Shown here: positions 18,334 to 28,059 of the stretch, piece after piece
How the letters are laid out: each line of letters opens with the position of its first letter
Position numbering within the stretch: the stretch's first letter is position 1
From: Hyphomonas sp.
Lineage (GTDB): Bacteria > Pseudomonadota > Alphaproteobacteria > Caulobacterales > Hyphomonadaceae
Assembly: GCA_013791775.1 (NCBI GenBank)
Contig: VMTE01000022.1
Location: forward strand, 283,672 to 347,671
Direction of reading: 5' to 3'
DNA length: 64,000 nt
Made by a program: the position numbers and the translations under genes
Notes under the pieces: generated by a model
What the model was told of the DNA's origin: nothing
Databases searched by the model: none
What the model saw: the letters and a program-made list of their open reading frames with translations, nothing else

Positions 18334-20220
18334 CTAAAGCGCCGCGTCAACCAGAAGGTAGGCGGCCAGGCGCGCGCTGGCGTTGCGGCTGGTGCTCTGT
18401 GTCTGTTCCAGCGCGGCCAGTGCGTCCGCTTCCTCAAGCATCGCGAACTGGCGGGCCATGTCCATCAGCTTGTTGTCGCCGCGCAGGCGGTGGGACACGC
18501 GCTCGACTTCCTTGCCGGCCTGTTCCCGGATCGCGTCGCGGCGGGCCGCTTCGCCCTTCTGGCTGGCCGTCGCAATGCGCTTCTTCGCGCGGGGCCGGAA
18601 CACTTCAGCGAGCGGAATGCCGGAGGACTGAAGCCGGTTGACCAGCGCCTCGGCGATCTCTTCGCGGTCGAACGGCGTGCTGCCGGCCTCTTCGCGGGAA
18701 ATGTCGGAAATGATGTCGCGCAAGGCCGAGCCGCTTGGCGACGGCGGCAGCAACTGGTCACTTGCCCGGCGGCGCGGCGGCTCCGGCGGCGGAACCTGGG
18801 CATCGTCATGCCGGCGGCGCAGCATCAGCGGCTCGCCGTCGCCCGAGGTCACATCGCGGCCGAGCACCAGCGGTGTCTCAGAGGCCTCTTTCGACAGGCT
18901 GGCCGCTATCACGGCGTCCGCGCTCGCATCGAACAGGTCGTCATCCATCGACGGGCGCGACGCCGTCAGCCGCCCATTACCGTTGGCGTGGGTGAAACCC
19001 GCCGCGTGGCCATTGCCGTTCGCATGGCCGTTCGTGTACGGAGCTTGCGGCGCCGACAGGCTTGGCCGGACCGGCGGCGCGCTCATGGCGGGCGCGGCAT
19101 CCGGCGTCGGGATGCCGGTGCGGCGCTCGAGATTTTCGCCCTCGATCCGCGCGGCGTAGCTGGCGGTGCGCAGCGCGTAGGCTGCCTGCTCGCCGGCTTC
19201 GCGCAGGCGGGCGAGGGCGCGGGCGGCTTCTTCGGCCGCGCCGCGTGTGGCCGAGTTGATTTCAGCATTCGCCTGGCGCGCGCCGTCAAGCGCCGACGCG
19301 ACGGCGCCCTTCAGCGCGTCGCCGGTTGTGGCAGCCGCAGCGGCGGCAACTTCACTGGCCCGCACGGCGGCGTCCACCGTACGGCGGGATTGTTCGAGCT
19401 TGTCTTCGATCCGCGTGATCGAAAAGGTCAACCCTTCGGTCCGCGTTGCAGCTTCGCGCGCCAGACCGTCGAGCGCTTCCAGGCGGCGGCCGAGATCTTC
19501 CCCGGCGCGGGCCATCGAGCCCAGCCGGTTTTCCAGCGCCGTATCCGCGCGGCCGACCTCGTCGCTGGCCTGGCGGGCCGCCGAGACCATCATCTGCGCC
19601 TGGCGCGGGATGGCTTCGCTCATCGTGCTGATCTGGCTTCGCAGTTCGCGGGCGAGGGCCTCGAGCGCCTGACGCTCCGCGGCCAGACGGGTCGCAAGGT
19701 CGCGCGCATTGTCGGACGTGGCATAGGAGACCGATTCGAGCCGCAGGCGTTCGTCACCGATTTCGCCGGCCATCGCCTTCATCGCCACCAGCGCATGCGC
19801 CATGGCCTTGTCCACCTCGGCGGCGGCCTGCTTCATCTGCTCGGCAAAGGCGATGCCTTCGGTGCCGGCCTCGCGGGCCGGCGCCATCAGGCGGGACGCC
19901 GCCTCGAGCACCAGCGCATTTGCGGCTGCGGCGCGGCGGCCCGACCGGCCCATGAAGCCAGCCAGGATGATCAGGAAAGCGGGAATGACAGCGCCAACGG
20001 CGCCTGCTGCCAAAAGCATCGGGTGGATATTCCCGGTCATGGCCATGCCGCCGAGCCCCATGAATCCCAGTGCAACGCCTGCAAGCCAGAGCAAGGCGAC
20101 GAAGATCGACACCGCGACCATCCATCCGCCACCGTGCTGGGCCATCTCATAATTCTGAGAGGCCTGGTGGCGCACGAAGTCGTCCCGGCCCGAAGGGCGC
20201 GCGGAAGATGCTTCAGTCAT
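18334..20220 (-). CDS. Membrane-anchored coiled-coil protein, TipN-like
   Basis: A 628-residue protein with two N-terminal membrane helices (about residues 35-55 and 66-88), followed by about 300 residues of Ala/Glu/Arg-rich heptad-like coiled coil, a Gly/Asn/His-rich low-complexity linker (NGHANGNGHAAG), and a basic helical C-terminus with an LVNRLQSSGIPL element. This arrangement resembles the polarity factor TipN of Caulobacter, but I cannot align it in detail. The start at the ATG beginning MTEASSARP is preferred; a longer start 16 codons upstream exists. It is convergent with lysR. Confidence 0.6.
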   Translation of the reverse strand: MTEASSARPSGRDDFVRHQASQNYEMAQHGGGWMVAVSIFVALLWLAGVALGFMGLGGMAMTGNIHPMLLAAGAVGAVIPAFLIILAGFMGRSGRRAAAANALVLEAASRLMAPAREAGTEGIAFAEQMKQAAAEVDKAMAHALVAMKAMAGEIGDERLRLESVSYATSDNARDLATRLAAERQALEALARELRSQISTMSEAIPRQAQMMVSAARQASDEVGRADTALENRLGSMARAGEDLGRRLEALDGLAREAATRTEGLTFSITRIEDKLEQSRRTVDAAVRASEVAAAAAATTGDALKGAVASALDGARQANAEINSATRGAAEEAARALARLREAGEQAAYALRTASYAARIEGENLERRTGIPTPDAAPAMSAPPVRPSLSAPQAPYTNGHANGNGHAAGFTHANGNGRLTASRPSMDDDLFDASADAVIAASLSKEASETPLVLGRDVTSGDGEPLMLRRRHDDAQVPPPEPPRRRASDQLLPPSPSGSALRDIISDISREEAGSTPFDREEIAEALVNRLQSSGIPLAEVFRPRAKKRIATASQKGEAARRDAIREQAGKEVERVSHRLRGDNKLMDMARQFAMLEEADALAALEQTQSTSRNASARLAAYLLVDAAL

Positions 20221-20297
20221 GTTCAATGTATAACCCGCCTCGCGCATTGCCGCGAGCGCAGATTGCACGAAGAGGGATTAAGCCTTTGCAGGATTCT

Positions 20298-20438
20298 TCA
20301 GTTGAAGAGGGCCAGAACTGCAGATTTTTCGCTCGGCTTGTCTTCTTTTTCCGGTGCGCTGGGCGCGAAATCGAGGCCGATCCAGGCGAGAATCGTCGCC
20401 AGAACCACATTGCGGATCATGATCAGAAGGTTGGTCAT
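20298..20438 (-). CDS. Small membrane protein of 46 residues
   Basis: A short frame reading MTNLLIMIRNVVLATILAW and so on: one membrane helix (about residues 3-23), then a charged tail with EKEDKPSEKS, ending in LALFN. GGGGA lies seven bases before the ATG, a good ribosome binding site. Two other frames on this strand are longer but have no such start signal and read as arginine-rich shadows. No family is recognised. It could be a small accessory subunit or regulator; nothing in the context decides this. Confidence 0.5.
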   Translation of the reverse strand: MTNLLIMIRNVVLATILAWIGLDFAPSAPEKEDKPSEKSAVLALFN

Positions 20439-20612
20439 CGTCCAGTCCCCAAACGTCGGAAGGGTGCGGCTGCAGGCGCCTCACGCGGAAGTACATACCA
20501 GAACCGGGCCTTTTCGACAATCGATAAAGCGTGAATTTTTTGCGCCGTCCGCACCGTTAACAGGATGCTAATGGCCGTTGGGCAGGGTTCCGGGGCACAG
20601 GAGACCCTCCCG

Positions 20613-21002
20613 ATGACCGACCCGCGCCCTTCCCTTCCCGTCATGGACCGCGATCACCTTTCCGCCATGACCAGCGGCGATGTCGATCTCGGCATCGAAG
20701 TGATCGAGATCTTCCGGCACCAGGCGCAGCTCTGGTCCCGCCTGCTCGACCCGAGGCTGGAGGCGCGGGACTGGTCGGACGCCGCCCATACCCTGAAAGG
20801 GGCAAGCCTTGGCATCGGCGCGCTGAAACTCGCAGCGGCCTGCGAGCGAGCCGAGAAGGCCGGCCGCTCGGACGCGCCGCCAAGCCCCGCACATGCCGCC
20901 GTCCTGCTGGGGGATGTGAAGGACGCACTGGGAGAGGCGCTCGAGGCGGCCGCCCGCGCAGTCTATGACTTGACGGCGTCGCGCAAGCGCAGCGCGTCGT
21001 AG
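20613..21002 (+). CDS. HPt domain phosphotransfer protein
   Basis: A 129-residue single-domain histidine phosphotransferase. The phospho-accepting His59 sits in AAHTLKGASLGIGA, the HPt signature. It would shuttle phosphate between hybrid histidine kinases and response regulators; a hybrid kinase at 47.4-48.9 kb and the receiver at 7.1 kb are possible partners only by function. AGGAGA eight bases before the ATG decides the start over an upstream ATG. Its 3' end overlaps the convergent chorismate mutase gene by 40 bases. Confidence 0.82.
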   Translation: MTDPRPSLPVMDRDHLSAMTSGDVDLGIEVIEIFRHQAQLWSRLLDPRLEARDWSDAAHTLKGASLGIGALKLAAACERAEKAGRSDAPPSPAHAAVLLGDVKDALGEALEAAARAVYDLTASRKRSAS

Positions 21003-21307
21003 CGCCCGAACTCGAAGGCAATGCAGCGGTCGATGAGGGTCCGCCAGACGGGCTCGGCAATGGCCGGCGACAGTCCATGCACCGGGCATTCTGCGGTCAC
21101 CTTGGTCACCACGTCCTCAATCCGGGCGCGGTCGTGCACCGCGTTCCGGTCACCCTTGATGCGCGCGGCCGCCTCCATGAACGACTGGCGCTCGGCCAGG
21201 ATCGCCACCAGCAGGCGGTCGATCCGGTCCACCTCGTAACGCACATCGGCCATCGAAGCGGCCGTTTCAGCCGAATGCCGGCGCGGATCGCTGGTATAGG
21301 TCGTCAT
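20963..21307 (-). CDS. Chorismate mutase (AroQ type)
   Basis: A 114-residue all-helical chorismate mutase. The first helix has VRYEVDRIDRLLVAILAER with the conserved Arg and Asp, followed by AAARIKGD with the catalytic Lys region, ARIEDVVTKV and a C-terminal PVWRTLIDRCIAFEF helix. It converts chorismate to prephenate for phenylalanine and tyrosine synthesis. No prephenate enzyme is adjacent. Convergent overlap with the HPt gene. Confidence 0.85.
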   Translation of the reverse strand: MTTYTSDPRRHSAETAASMADVRYEVDRIDRLLVAILAERQSFMEAAARIKGDRNAVHDRARIEDVVTKVTAECPVHGLSPAIAEPVWRTLIDRCIAFEFGRYDALRLRDAVKS

Positions 21308-21383
21308 GTTTCACCGGCCTCGGGCTTGAAGACACGAGCCCGGTACATCAGGCGGCAGGCACCGGCAAGGCGCCGCAGCGCCG

Positions 21384-22256
21384 TCAGCTCTGAGGTTCCA
21401 GCTTGTCCTGCGTCCGGGTGTCGAAATCGCTGGCATCATGGCGCTCGCGCAGCTGGGATTCCGGCTTGCCGAACGTGCGGTTGACCATCGCGCCGCGCTT
21501 GACGCCGGGGCGCGCCCCGACCTGCTTCATCCAGCGGATCACGTTCGTGTATTCGTGGACCTGCAGGAATTCACCCGCGTCATAAACCGCGCCGGTGACC
21601 AGCGCGCCGTACCAGGGCCAGATGGCCATGTCGGCGATCGAATATTCGTCACCCGCGAAATATTCGTTCACCTTGAGATGCCGGTCGAGCACGTCGAGCT
21701 GGCGCTTTACTTCCATCGCGTAGCGGTTGATCGGATACTCGTACTTCTCCGGCGCGTAGGCATAGAAGTGGCCGAACCCGCCACCGAGGAACGGCGCAGA
21801 ACCCATCTGCCAGAACAGCCAGTTGATCGCTTCGGTGCGCTTGTAATGGTCTTTCGGCAGGAAGGCGCCGAACTTCTCGGCGAGGTAGAGCAGCATCGAG
21901 CCGGACTCGAACAGGCGCGTCGGCGGCGTGGTGGAATGATCCATCAGCGCCGGGATCTTCGAGTTCGGGTTGATATCGACAAAGCCGGAGCTGAACTGGG
22001 CCCCTTCGCCGATATTGATCAGCCAGGCGTCATACTCGGCTGCCTTGAAGCCTGCCGCGAGCAGCTCCTCGAACATGATCGTGACCTTCACGCCGTTCGG
22101 CGTGCCGAGGGAATAGAGCTGGAACGGATGCTTGCCGACCGGCAATTCCTTGTCATGCGTCGGCCCGGCAATCGGGCGGTTGATGCTGGCGAAACGGCCG
22201 CCGCTTTCCTTGTCCCAGGTCCAGATTTTCGGGGGCGTATAGGTGGGGTCGGCCAT
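21384..22256 (-). CDS. yghU: Glutathione-dependent disulfide-bond oxidoreductase, YghU-like
   Basis: A 290-residue GST of the Nu class. The N-terminal extension (FASINRPIAGPTHDKELPVGKHP, cited for its NRPIAGPTHDKELP core) is distinctive of YghU/YfcG-like enzymes, followed by LYSLGTPNGVKVTIMFEE, NPNSKIPAL and FESGSMLLYL for glutathione binding, then the helical domain with EYSIADMAIWPW. It would act on small or protein disulfides with two glutathiones. The ATG before ADPTYTPP is used because similarity starts there. Confidence 0.88.
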   Translation of the reverse strand: MADPTYTPPKIWTWDKESGGRFASINRPIAGPTHDKELPVGKHPFQLYSLGTPNGVKVTIMFEELLAAGFKAAEYDAWLINIGEGAQFSSGFVDINPNSKIPALMDHSTTPPTRLFESGSMLLYLAEKFGAFLPKDHYKRTEAINWLFWQMGSAPFLGGGFGHFYAYAPEKYEYPINRYAMEVKRQLDVLDRHLKVNEYFAGDEYSIADMAIWPWYGALVTGAVYDAGEFLQVHEYTNVIRWMKQVGARPGVKRGAMVNRTFGKPESQLRERHDASDFDTRTQDKLEPQS

Positions 22257-22392
22257 GGCGGGGGTCCGTTCTGCTTGATTTGGGTGCGTTGACTTTGACC
22301 ACCATAAGCTGAGGCAGGCTTGATGCAAAGCAAGCCCCCGTTTGTTGAGGCGGGCTCAAATCTGCGTGAAGCAGGCCGCGCCCAAACTGAAA

Positions 22393-22414
22393 CGCCCCGG
22401 CGGAAACCGGGGCG
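22393..22414 (-). terminator. Terminator after sucB
   Basis: CGCCCCGG and CCGGGGCG form an 8-bp stem with a 6-base loop; on the minus strand TTTCAGTTT follows. It lies 30 bases after the sucB stop. Confidence 0.75.
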
Positions 22415-22443
22415 CCAGGGGCATTTCGGACGTGCGCGCCGCC

Positions 22444-23964
22444 TCAGACTTCCAGCAGCATCCGGTCGGGATCTTCCAGCGCTTCCTTGACGCGGACGAG
22501 GAAGGTGACGGCTTCCTTGCCATCGACGATGCGGTGGTCATAGCTGAGCGCGAGATACATCATCGGGCGGATCACGATCTGGCCATTGCGCACGATCGGG
22601 CGGTCCTCGATGCGGTGCATGCCGAGCACCCCGGACTGCGGCGGATTAAGGATCGGGGTCGACATCAGCGAGCCATAGATGCCGCCGTTCGAGATCGTGA
22701 ACGTGCCGCCCTGCAGGTCGCCGATGGTCAGGGCGCCGTCGCGCGCCTTCTTGCCCAGCGCGGCGATGGCTTTCTCGATGTCGGCGAGCGACATGTCATC
22801 CGTGCCCCGTACGACCGGCACGACAAGGCCCTTTTCGGTGCCGACCGCGACGCCGATGTCATAGTAGTTCTTGTAGATCAGGTCCTGTCCGTCGATCTCG
22901 GCATTGACGGCCGGCACTTCCTTGAGCGCGCCGGTCACGGCCTTCACGAAGAAGCTCATGAAGCCGAGCTTGATGCCATGGCGGGCGACAAAGGCGTCCT
23001 GGTGCTTCTTTCGCAGGTCCATCACGGCAGACATGTCGACATCGTTGAATGTCGTCAGCATCGCAGCCGTGTCCTGGGCTTCTTTCAGGCGGCGGGCGAT
23101 GGTCTGGCGCAGGCGGGTCATCCGTACACGTTCTTCACGCGGGCCGGTTTCGCGGGGCGGGCGGACCTGGGTATCGGGCATCGAGGGGACCTTCGGTTGG
23201 TTCACATAAGCAAGCGCATCGGATTTGGTGGCGCGGCCATCGCGGCCCGTGCCGGGAATTTCGGCCGGTGAAACGTTCGCTTCGGCCGCGATGCGGCGAA
23301 CCGATGGCGCGACCGGGCGCTCGCCGGTGCTGGCGGGCGCGGCCGCCGTCTTTGCCGGTGCGGCTTCGGCGGCCACCTTGGGCGCCGCTGCGCCGACGGA
23401 CGCGCCGACGCGCGCGATCACCGAGCCGGGCGTGACGCTGGCGCCTTCGGCCACGAGGATTTCGACGATCACCCCGTCGGCCGGAGACGGCACTTCGAGC
23501 GCGACCTTGTCGGTCTCGATTTCGGCAATCGTTTCGTCCTTGCGGACCTTGTCGCCGACCTTCTTGCTGAACGAGGCAATCGTGCCTTCCGCGACGCTTT
23601 CGCCCATCACGGGCACCTTCACGTCGGTCAGCCCGCCGGTTGCCGCAGCGGCGACCGGTGCGGCGGCCGCCTGTGCAGGCGCAGGCGCCGCGGCCGGCTT
23701 GGCGGCAGGCGCCGGCTTCGCCGCCGCCCCTGCCCCATTGATCCGTCCAAGGAGCGCGCCGATCCCGACCGTCTCGCCTTCCGGCACCGCGATGTCGGAC
23801 AGTACGCCGTCTTCGCTCGCCGAAACCTCAACCGACACCTTGTCGGTTTCCAGCTCGACGAGGACGTCGTCTTTTTTCACCGCGTCACCCTTGGACTTCA
23901 GCCAGCGGCCGACCGTCGCTTCCGTGACGCTTTCGCCGAGAGTAGGCACAACAATGTCTGTCAT
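22444..23964 (-). CDS. sucB: 2-oxoglutarate dehydrogenase E2 (dihydrolipoyl succinyltransferase)
   Basis: A 506-residue E2 component with two N-terminal lipoyl domains, each carrying a TDKV lipoyl-lysine motif (near residues 42 and 147), Ala/Pro-rich linkers, a peripheral subunit-binding domain ([26 protein letters not shown], cited for its [10 protein letters not shown] start) and the C-terminal acyltransferase ending in [10 protein letters not shown]. It transfers succinyl to CoA in the TCA cycle. One lipoyl domain is commoner in proteobacterial SucB. It follows sucA with 33 bases between, in the sucCDAB unit. Confidence 0.95.
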   Translation of the reverse strand: MTDIVVPTLGESVTEATVGRWLKSKGDAVKKDDVLVELETDKVSVEVSASEDGVLSDIAVPEGETVGIGALLGRINGAGAAAKPAPAAKPAAAPAPAQAAAAPVAAAATGGLTDVKVPVMGESVAEGTIASFSKKVGDKVRKDETIAEIETDKVALEVPSPADGVIVEILVAEGASVTPGSVIARVGASVGAAAPKVAAEAAPAKTAAAPASTGERPVAPSVRRIAAEANVSPAEIPGTGRDGRATKSDALAYVNQPKVPSMPDTQVRPPRETGPREERVRMTRLRQTIARRLKEAQDTAAMLTTFNDVDMSAVMDLRKKHQDAFVARHGIKLGFMSFFVKAVTGALKEVPAVNAEIDGQDLIYKNYYDIGVAVGTEKGLVVPVVRGTDDMSLADIEKAIAALGKKARDGALTIGDLQGGTFTISNGGIYGSLMSTPILNPPQSGVLGMHRIEDRPIVRNGQIVIRPMMYLALSYDHRIVDGKEAVTFLVRVKEALEDPDRMLLEV

Positions 23965-23997
23965 AGTTTTGTGGTCCGAAGGGTGTGTTGAAGGAGA

Positions 23998-26900
23998 CTA
24001 CGGGTTGAGGATACGGTCATCCACCGGGTCAGGTGAAAGGGCGATCCGGATCAGCGAGGCCTGCTCGGCCTGGTGCTTGGAGAGAAGGCCGGTTGCGGTC
24101 GCGGCGCTTGGCGGACGGCCCGAATATTTCGGACGCGGCTGCTTGCTGCCAGCCTGCGAGGCGCACCATTCGATCTCGTCACGGATGAATGTCCAGCCGC
24201 CCATGTTGCGGGGCTCTTCCTGGCACCAGACGATCTCGGCCTGGGCGAAGCGCTTCAGCTCGGTGACCAGCGACTTGCGCGGCACCGGATAGAATTGCTC
24301 GACGCGCAGCAGGTACACGTCGTCCGTACCCGCCGCTTCACGCGCTTCGAACAGGTCATAGTACACCTTGCCCGAACACAGGACGACGCGGCGGATCTTC
24401 TTGTCGTCGACGAGCTTCACCTTGCCTTCGCGGCCGGGTGTGTGCGCATCGTCCCACAGGACGCGGTGGAAGGTCGACTTGGCGTTCATGTCGTCGATGG
24501 TCGAGGTCGCCAGCTTGTGACGCAGCAGCGACTTCGGCGTCATGATCACCAGCGGCTTGCGGAATTCGCGGTGAATCTGGCGGCGCAGGGCGTGGAAATA
24601 GTTTGCCGGCGTCGTCAGGTTGCACACCTGCATGTTGTCTTCCGCACACATCTGCAGGAAGCGCTCGAGGCGGGCCGAGGAATGCTCCGGACCCTGACCT
24701 TCATAGCCGTGCGGCAACAGCATCACGAGACCCGACATGCGCAGCCATTTGCGCTCCGCGCTCGAGATGAACTGGTCGAAATAGACCTGCGCGCCGTTCG
24801 CGAAGTCGCCGAACTGGGCTTCCCACAGGGTCAGCGTGTTCGGATCGGCCAGCGAGTAGCCATACTCGTAGCCGAGCACGGCCTCTTCCGAGAGCAGCGA
24901 GTCGATGACTTCGTAGGGCGCCTGCTTGTCGCTGATATGGTTCAGCGCGGTGTAGCGCTCGCCGGTGGTCTGGTCCACGAGGTGGCTGTGGCGCTGCACG
25001 AACGTGCCGCGCCCGCAGTCCTGGCCGGACAGGCGGACCGGGAAGCCTTCGTCGAGCAGGCTGGCGAACGCGAGGTGTTCTGCGCCGCCCCAGTCGATAT
25101 CCTTGCCGGTCTCATAGCTTTCGCGGCGGCGCGCAATCACGCGCTCGACCGTCTTGTGCGCGTCGAGGCTATCCGGCGCGGTGGTGATCGCAGCGCCGAG
25201 TTCCTTCAGCCTGGCCTTCGCCACGCCGGTCTTGCCGCGCCGGTCGTCATCGATCGGCAGGCTGAAGCCCGACCAGTGGCCTTCCAGCCAGTCGGCCTTG
25301 TTGGTCTTCAGGTCCTTCGCGTCGGTGAAGGCTTTTTCGAGGAATTCCTCGAACGCCTTGACTTGCGCATCAACCTCTTCGGCTGTCATCAGGCCTTCGG
25401 CAACGAGGCGCCTGGCGTAGATTTCGCGCGTCGAGGGCAAGTCCTTGATCACCCGGTACATGACCGGCTGCGTCATCGTCGGATCATCGCCTTCGTTGTG
25501 ACCGAAGCGGCGATAGCAGAACATGTCGATGACCACGTCCTTGCCGAATTTCTGCCGGTACTCGGTCGCCACTTTCGCGGCATAGACAACAGCTTCCGGA
25601 TCGTCGCCGTTGACGTGGAAGATCGGCGCCTGGACCATCAGCGCCACATCCGACGGATACGGCGAGGAGCGCGAATACATCGGGCTGGTGGTGAACCCGA
25701 TCTGGTTGTTGACGATGAAGTGGATCGTGCCGCCGGTGCGGTAACCCTGCAGGCCCGAGAGCGCGAAACACTCGGCCACGACGCCCTGCCCCGCGAAGGC
25801 GGCATCGCCGTGCAGCAGCAGCGGCAGCTTCTTCGAACGGTCGAGCTTGCCGGTCTCCCGCGCCTCGGTGAACTGCTTGGCGCGCGTGCGTCCGAGGACG
25901 ACCGGGTTGACGGCCTCCAGGTGCGACGGGTTGGCGTTCATGGTGAGGTGGACGGTGTTGCCGTCAAACTCGCGGTCCGACGAGGCCCCGAGGTGGTATT
26001 TCACATCGCCCGACCCGAAGGTGCCGGCGCCCTGCGTCGAGCCGCCCTGGAATTCGTGGAAGATCTTGTCATAGCTCTTGCCCATGACGGCCGCGAGCAT
26101 GTTGAGACGGCCGCGGTGCGGCATGCCGACGACGATCTCGTTGACGCCAAGCGCGCCGCCGCGCTTGATGATCTGCTCCAGCGCCGGCACAGCCGCTTCG
26201 CCGCCATCGAGGCCGAAGCGCTTGGTGCCCGGATAGCGCTTGTGCAGGAAGCGTTCGAAACTTTCCGCTTCGATCAGCTTGCTGAGGATCGCGAGCTTGC
26301 CTTCGCGGGTGAACGCCACGCCCTTGTCCGGGCCTTCGATGCGTTCCTGCAGCCAGGCTTTCTCGCTCGGGTCCGAGATGTGCATGAACTCGATGCCGAG
26401 CGTCGAGCAATAGGTCCGCTTCAGGATGTCGAGCATCTCGTTGATGGTCGCGCGCTCAAGGCCGAGCACATGGTCGATGAAGATCGGCCGGTTGCGGTCT
26501 TCAGGTCCGAAACCGTAGGAGGCGGGATCGAGTTCCGGCTGATCGCCGAACGTGGACAGGCGGAGCGGATCCAGCTGCGCCGCAAAGTGGCCGCGGATCC
26601 GGTAGGCGCGGATCATCATCAGGGCGCGGATCGAGTCGGTGACTGCCTGCGAGATGTCGGCCGGTGCAGCGGCCGGGCTGGCAGCCTTGATCTTCTTCTC
26701 GAGCTTCGGCTCCAGCAGCGCCCAGTTGCCATCGAACGCGGCAACCTGTTCGTCCGGCGCAGCCCTCGGCCAGCCTTCGCGCTTCCAGCTGGCGCCCTTG
26801 GCGTTCTGCGAGGCGGCAGCGCTGTCATCGCCCAGTTCGGCGAAGAAGCTGCGCCAGCTTTCCGGAACCGACGACGGATCCTTCGCATAGGCCGCCTGCA

Positions 26901-27006
26901 TCTGCTCGATCCAGAGCGCCGAACCGCCATAGAGGAACGCGGTTTCCAGCATCGCTGCGTTACCGGCGCTGCGCGGACCGTTCACCGGGCTGCCATCGTC
27001 TGCCAT
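23998..27006 (-). CDS. sucA: 2-oxoglutarate dehydrogenase E1
   Basis: A 1002-residue thiamine-diphosphate E1. The N-terminal SucA-specific segment (LYGGSALWIEQMQAAY near residues 20-35) precedes catalytic motifs: GMPHRGRLNML, the ThDP-binding GDAAFAGQG and NNQIGFTT, and late SGQDCGRGTFVQRHS and LPHGYEGQGPEHSSAR. It decarboxylates 2-oxoglutarate and passes the succinyl group to SucB. The start beginning MADDGSP is chosen from homology; the frame upstream is unconserved. Confidence 0.96.
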   Translation of the reverse strand: MADDGSPVNGPRSAGNAAMLETAFLYGGSALWIEQMQAAYAKDPSSVPESWRSFFAELGDDSAAASQNAKGASWKREGWPRAAPDEQVAAFDGNWALLEPKLEKKIKAASPAAAPADISQAVTDSIRALMMIRAYRIRGHFAAQLDPLRLSTFGDQPELDPASYGFGPEDRNRPIFIDHVLGLERATINEMLDILKRTYCSTLGIEFMHISDPSEKAWLQERIEGPDKGVAFTREGKLAILSKLIEAESFERFLHKRYPGTKRFGLDGGEAAVPALEQIIKRGGALGVNEIVVGMPHRGRLNMLAAVMGKSYDKIFHEFQGGSTQGAGTFGSGDVKYHLGASSDREFDGNTVHLTMNANPSHLEAVNPVVLGRTRAKQFTEARETGKLDRSKKLPLLLHGDAAFAGQGVVAECFALSGLQGYRTGGTIHFIVNNQIGFTTSPMYSRSSPYPSDVALMVQAPIFHVNGDDPEAVVYAAKVATEYRQKFGKDVVIDMFCYRRFGHNEGDDPTMTQPVMYRVIKDLPSTREIYARRLVAEGLMTAEEVDAQVKAFEEFLEKAFTDAKDLKTNKADWLEGHWSGFSLPIDDDRRGKTGVAKARLKELGAAITTAPDSLDAHKTVERVIARRRESYETGKDIDWGGAEHLAFASLLDEGFPVRLSGQDCGRGTFVQRHSHLVDQTTGERYTALNHISDKQAPYEVIDSLLSEEAVLGYEYGYSLADPNTLTLWEAQFGDFANGAQVYFDQFISSAERKWLRMSGLVMLLPHGYEGQGPEHSSARLERFLQMCAEDNMQVCNLTTPANYFHALRRQIHREFRKPLVIMTPKSLLRHKLATSTIDDMNAKSTFHRVLWDDAHTPGREGKVKLVDDKKIRRVVLCSGKVYYDLFEAREAAGTDDVYLLRVEQFYPVPRKSLVTELKRFAQAEIVWCQEEPRNMGGWTFIRDEIEWCASQAGSKQPRPKYSGRPPSAATATGLLSKHQAEQASLIRIALSPDPVDDRILNP

Positions 27007-27151
27007 TGAAATACAATCCTTCCAGAGCTGCCGCCCCCGGGACGCATATGGGGGCGGATGATGCCGCCTGCAGGTTCCGGGCTGCAGAGCCCCGCCTGCG
27101 CGCCGCACTGCCTTCAGGCAAGCGCGGCCGCAAGCTCTACCTGAGGGTCTT

Positions 27152-28054
27152 CTAACCCTTTAACACTTCCACCAGCGTCGTACCAAGGCGCGCCGGGCTG
27201 GGGCTTACACGGATTCCCGCCGCTTCCATCGCGGCAATCTTAGACTCCGCATCGCCCTTGCCGCCACTCACGATTGCGCCAGCATGGCCCATCGTGCGGC
27301 CTTTGGGAGCCGTGCGACCGGCAATGAAGCCGGCCATCGGTTTCTTGCGGCCACGCTTGGCCTCGTCGATCAGGAACTGGGCGGCGTCCTCTTCGGCCGA
27401 GCCGCCGATCTCACCGATCATGATGATCGACTTGGTCTCATCGTCCGCCAGGAACATCTCGAGCATGTCGATGAACTCGGTGCCCTTGACCGGGTCGCCG
27501 CCGATGCCGACCGCCGTGGTCTGGCCAAGGCCCGCGTTCGTGGTCTGGAACACCGCTTCATAGGTCAGCGTACCGGAGCGCGAGACGATGCCGACCGAGC
27601 CCTTCTTGAAGATGGAGCCCGGCATGATGCCGATCTTGCATTCATTGGCCGTGATGATGCCCGGGCAGTTCGGCCCGATCAGGCGCGACTTCGATTTCGC
27701 GAGCTTCGCCTTGACGCGCACCATGTCGAGCACGGGCACGCCTTCGGTGATGCACACGATCAGCGGGATTTCCGCATCGATCGCTTCCTCGATGGCCGCG
27801 GCAGCGCCCGCCGGAGGCACATAGACGACGGACGCCGTGGCGCCGGTCTTGGCCTTGCCTTCAGCGACCGAGGCGAAGATCGGCAATTCCTTGCCGTTCG
27901 CCGCCGTCCACATCTCACCGCCCTTCTTGGGGTGGATGCCGCCGACCATCTGCGTGCCGTAATACTCAAGCGCCTGGCTGGTATGGAACGACCCGGTATT
28001 GCCGGTCATGCCCTGCGTCAGGACTTTCGTGTTCTTGTCGATCAGAATGGACAT
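27152..28054 (-). CDS. sucD: Succinyl-CoA synthetase alpha subunit
   Basis: A 300-residue subunit with the CoA-binding Rossmann domain ([16 protein letters not shown]) and the ligase domain carrying the phosphorylated His in [12 protein letters not shown]. With SucC it makes ATP or GTP from succinyl-CoA. It begins six bases after sucC. About 145 bases separate it from sucA, with no terminator seen, so read-through is likely. Confidence 0.96.
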   Translation of the reverse strand: MSILIDKNTKVLTQGMTGNTGSFHTSQALEYYGTQMVGGIHPKKGGEMWTAANGKELPIFASVAEGKAKTGATASVVYVPPAGAAAAIEEAIDAEIPLIVCITEGVPVLDMVRVKAKLAKSKSRLIGPNCPGIITANECKIGIMPGSIFKKGSVGIVSRSGTLTYEAVFQTTNAGLGQTTAVGIGGDPVKGTEFIDMLEMFLADDETKSIIMIGEIGGSAEEDAAQFLIDEAKRGRKKPMAGFIAGRTAPKGRTMGHAGAIVSGGKGDAESKIAAMEAAGIRVSPSPARLGTTLVEVLKG

Positions 28055-28059
28055 GACGC

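Noticed and set aside
18310-18350. GGCGC/GCGCC stem near the lysR and coiled-coil gene ends
   Set aside because: Five base pairs with no T-tract; too weak to call a terminator.
18250-20571. Plus-strand open frame of 773 codons opposite the coiled-coil gene
   Set aside because: Composition is Arg/Gly/Ala-rich without domains; the minus frame has membrane helices and coiled coil.
24073-27009. Plus-strand open frame of 978 codons opposite sucA
   Set aside because: It mirrors the full length of a certain sucA, its translation is rich in Arg, His, Val and Asp as GC-rich shadows are, and no family is visible.
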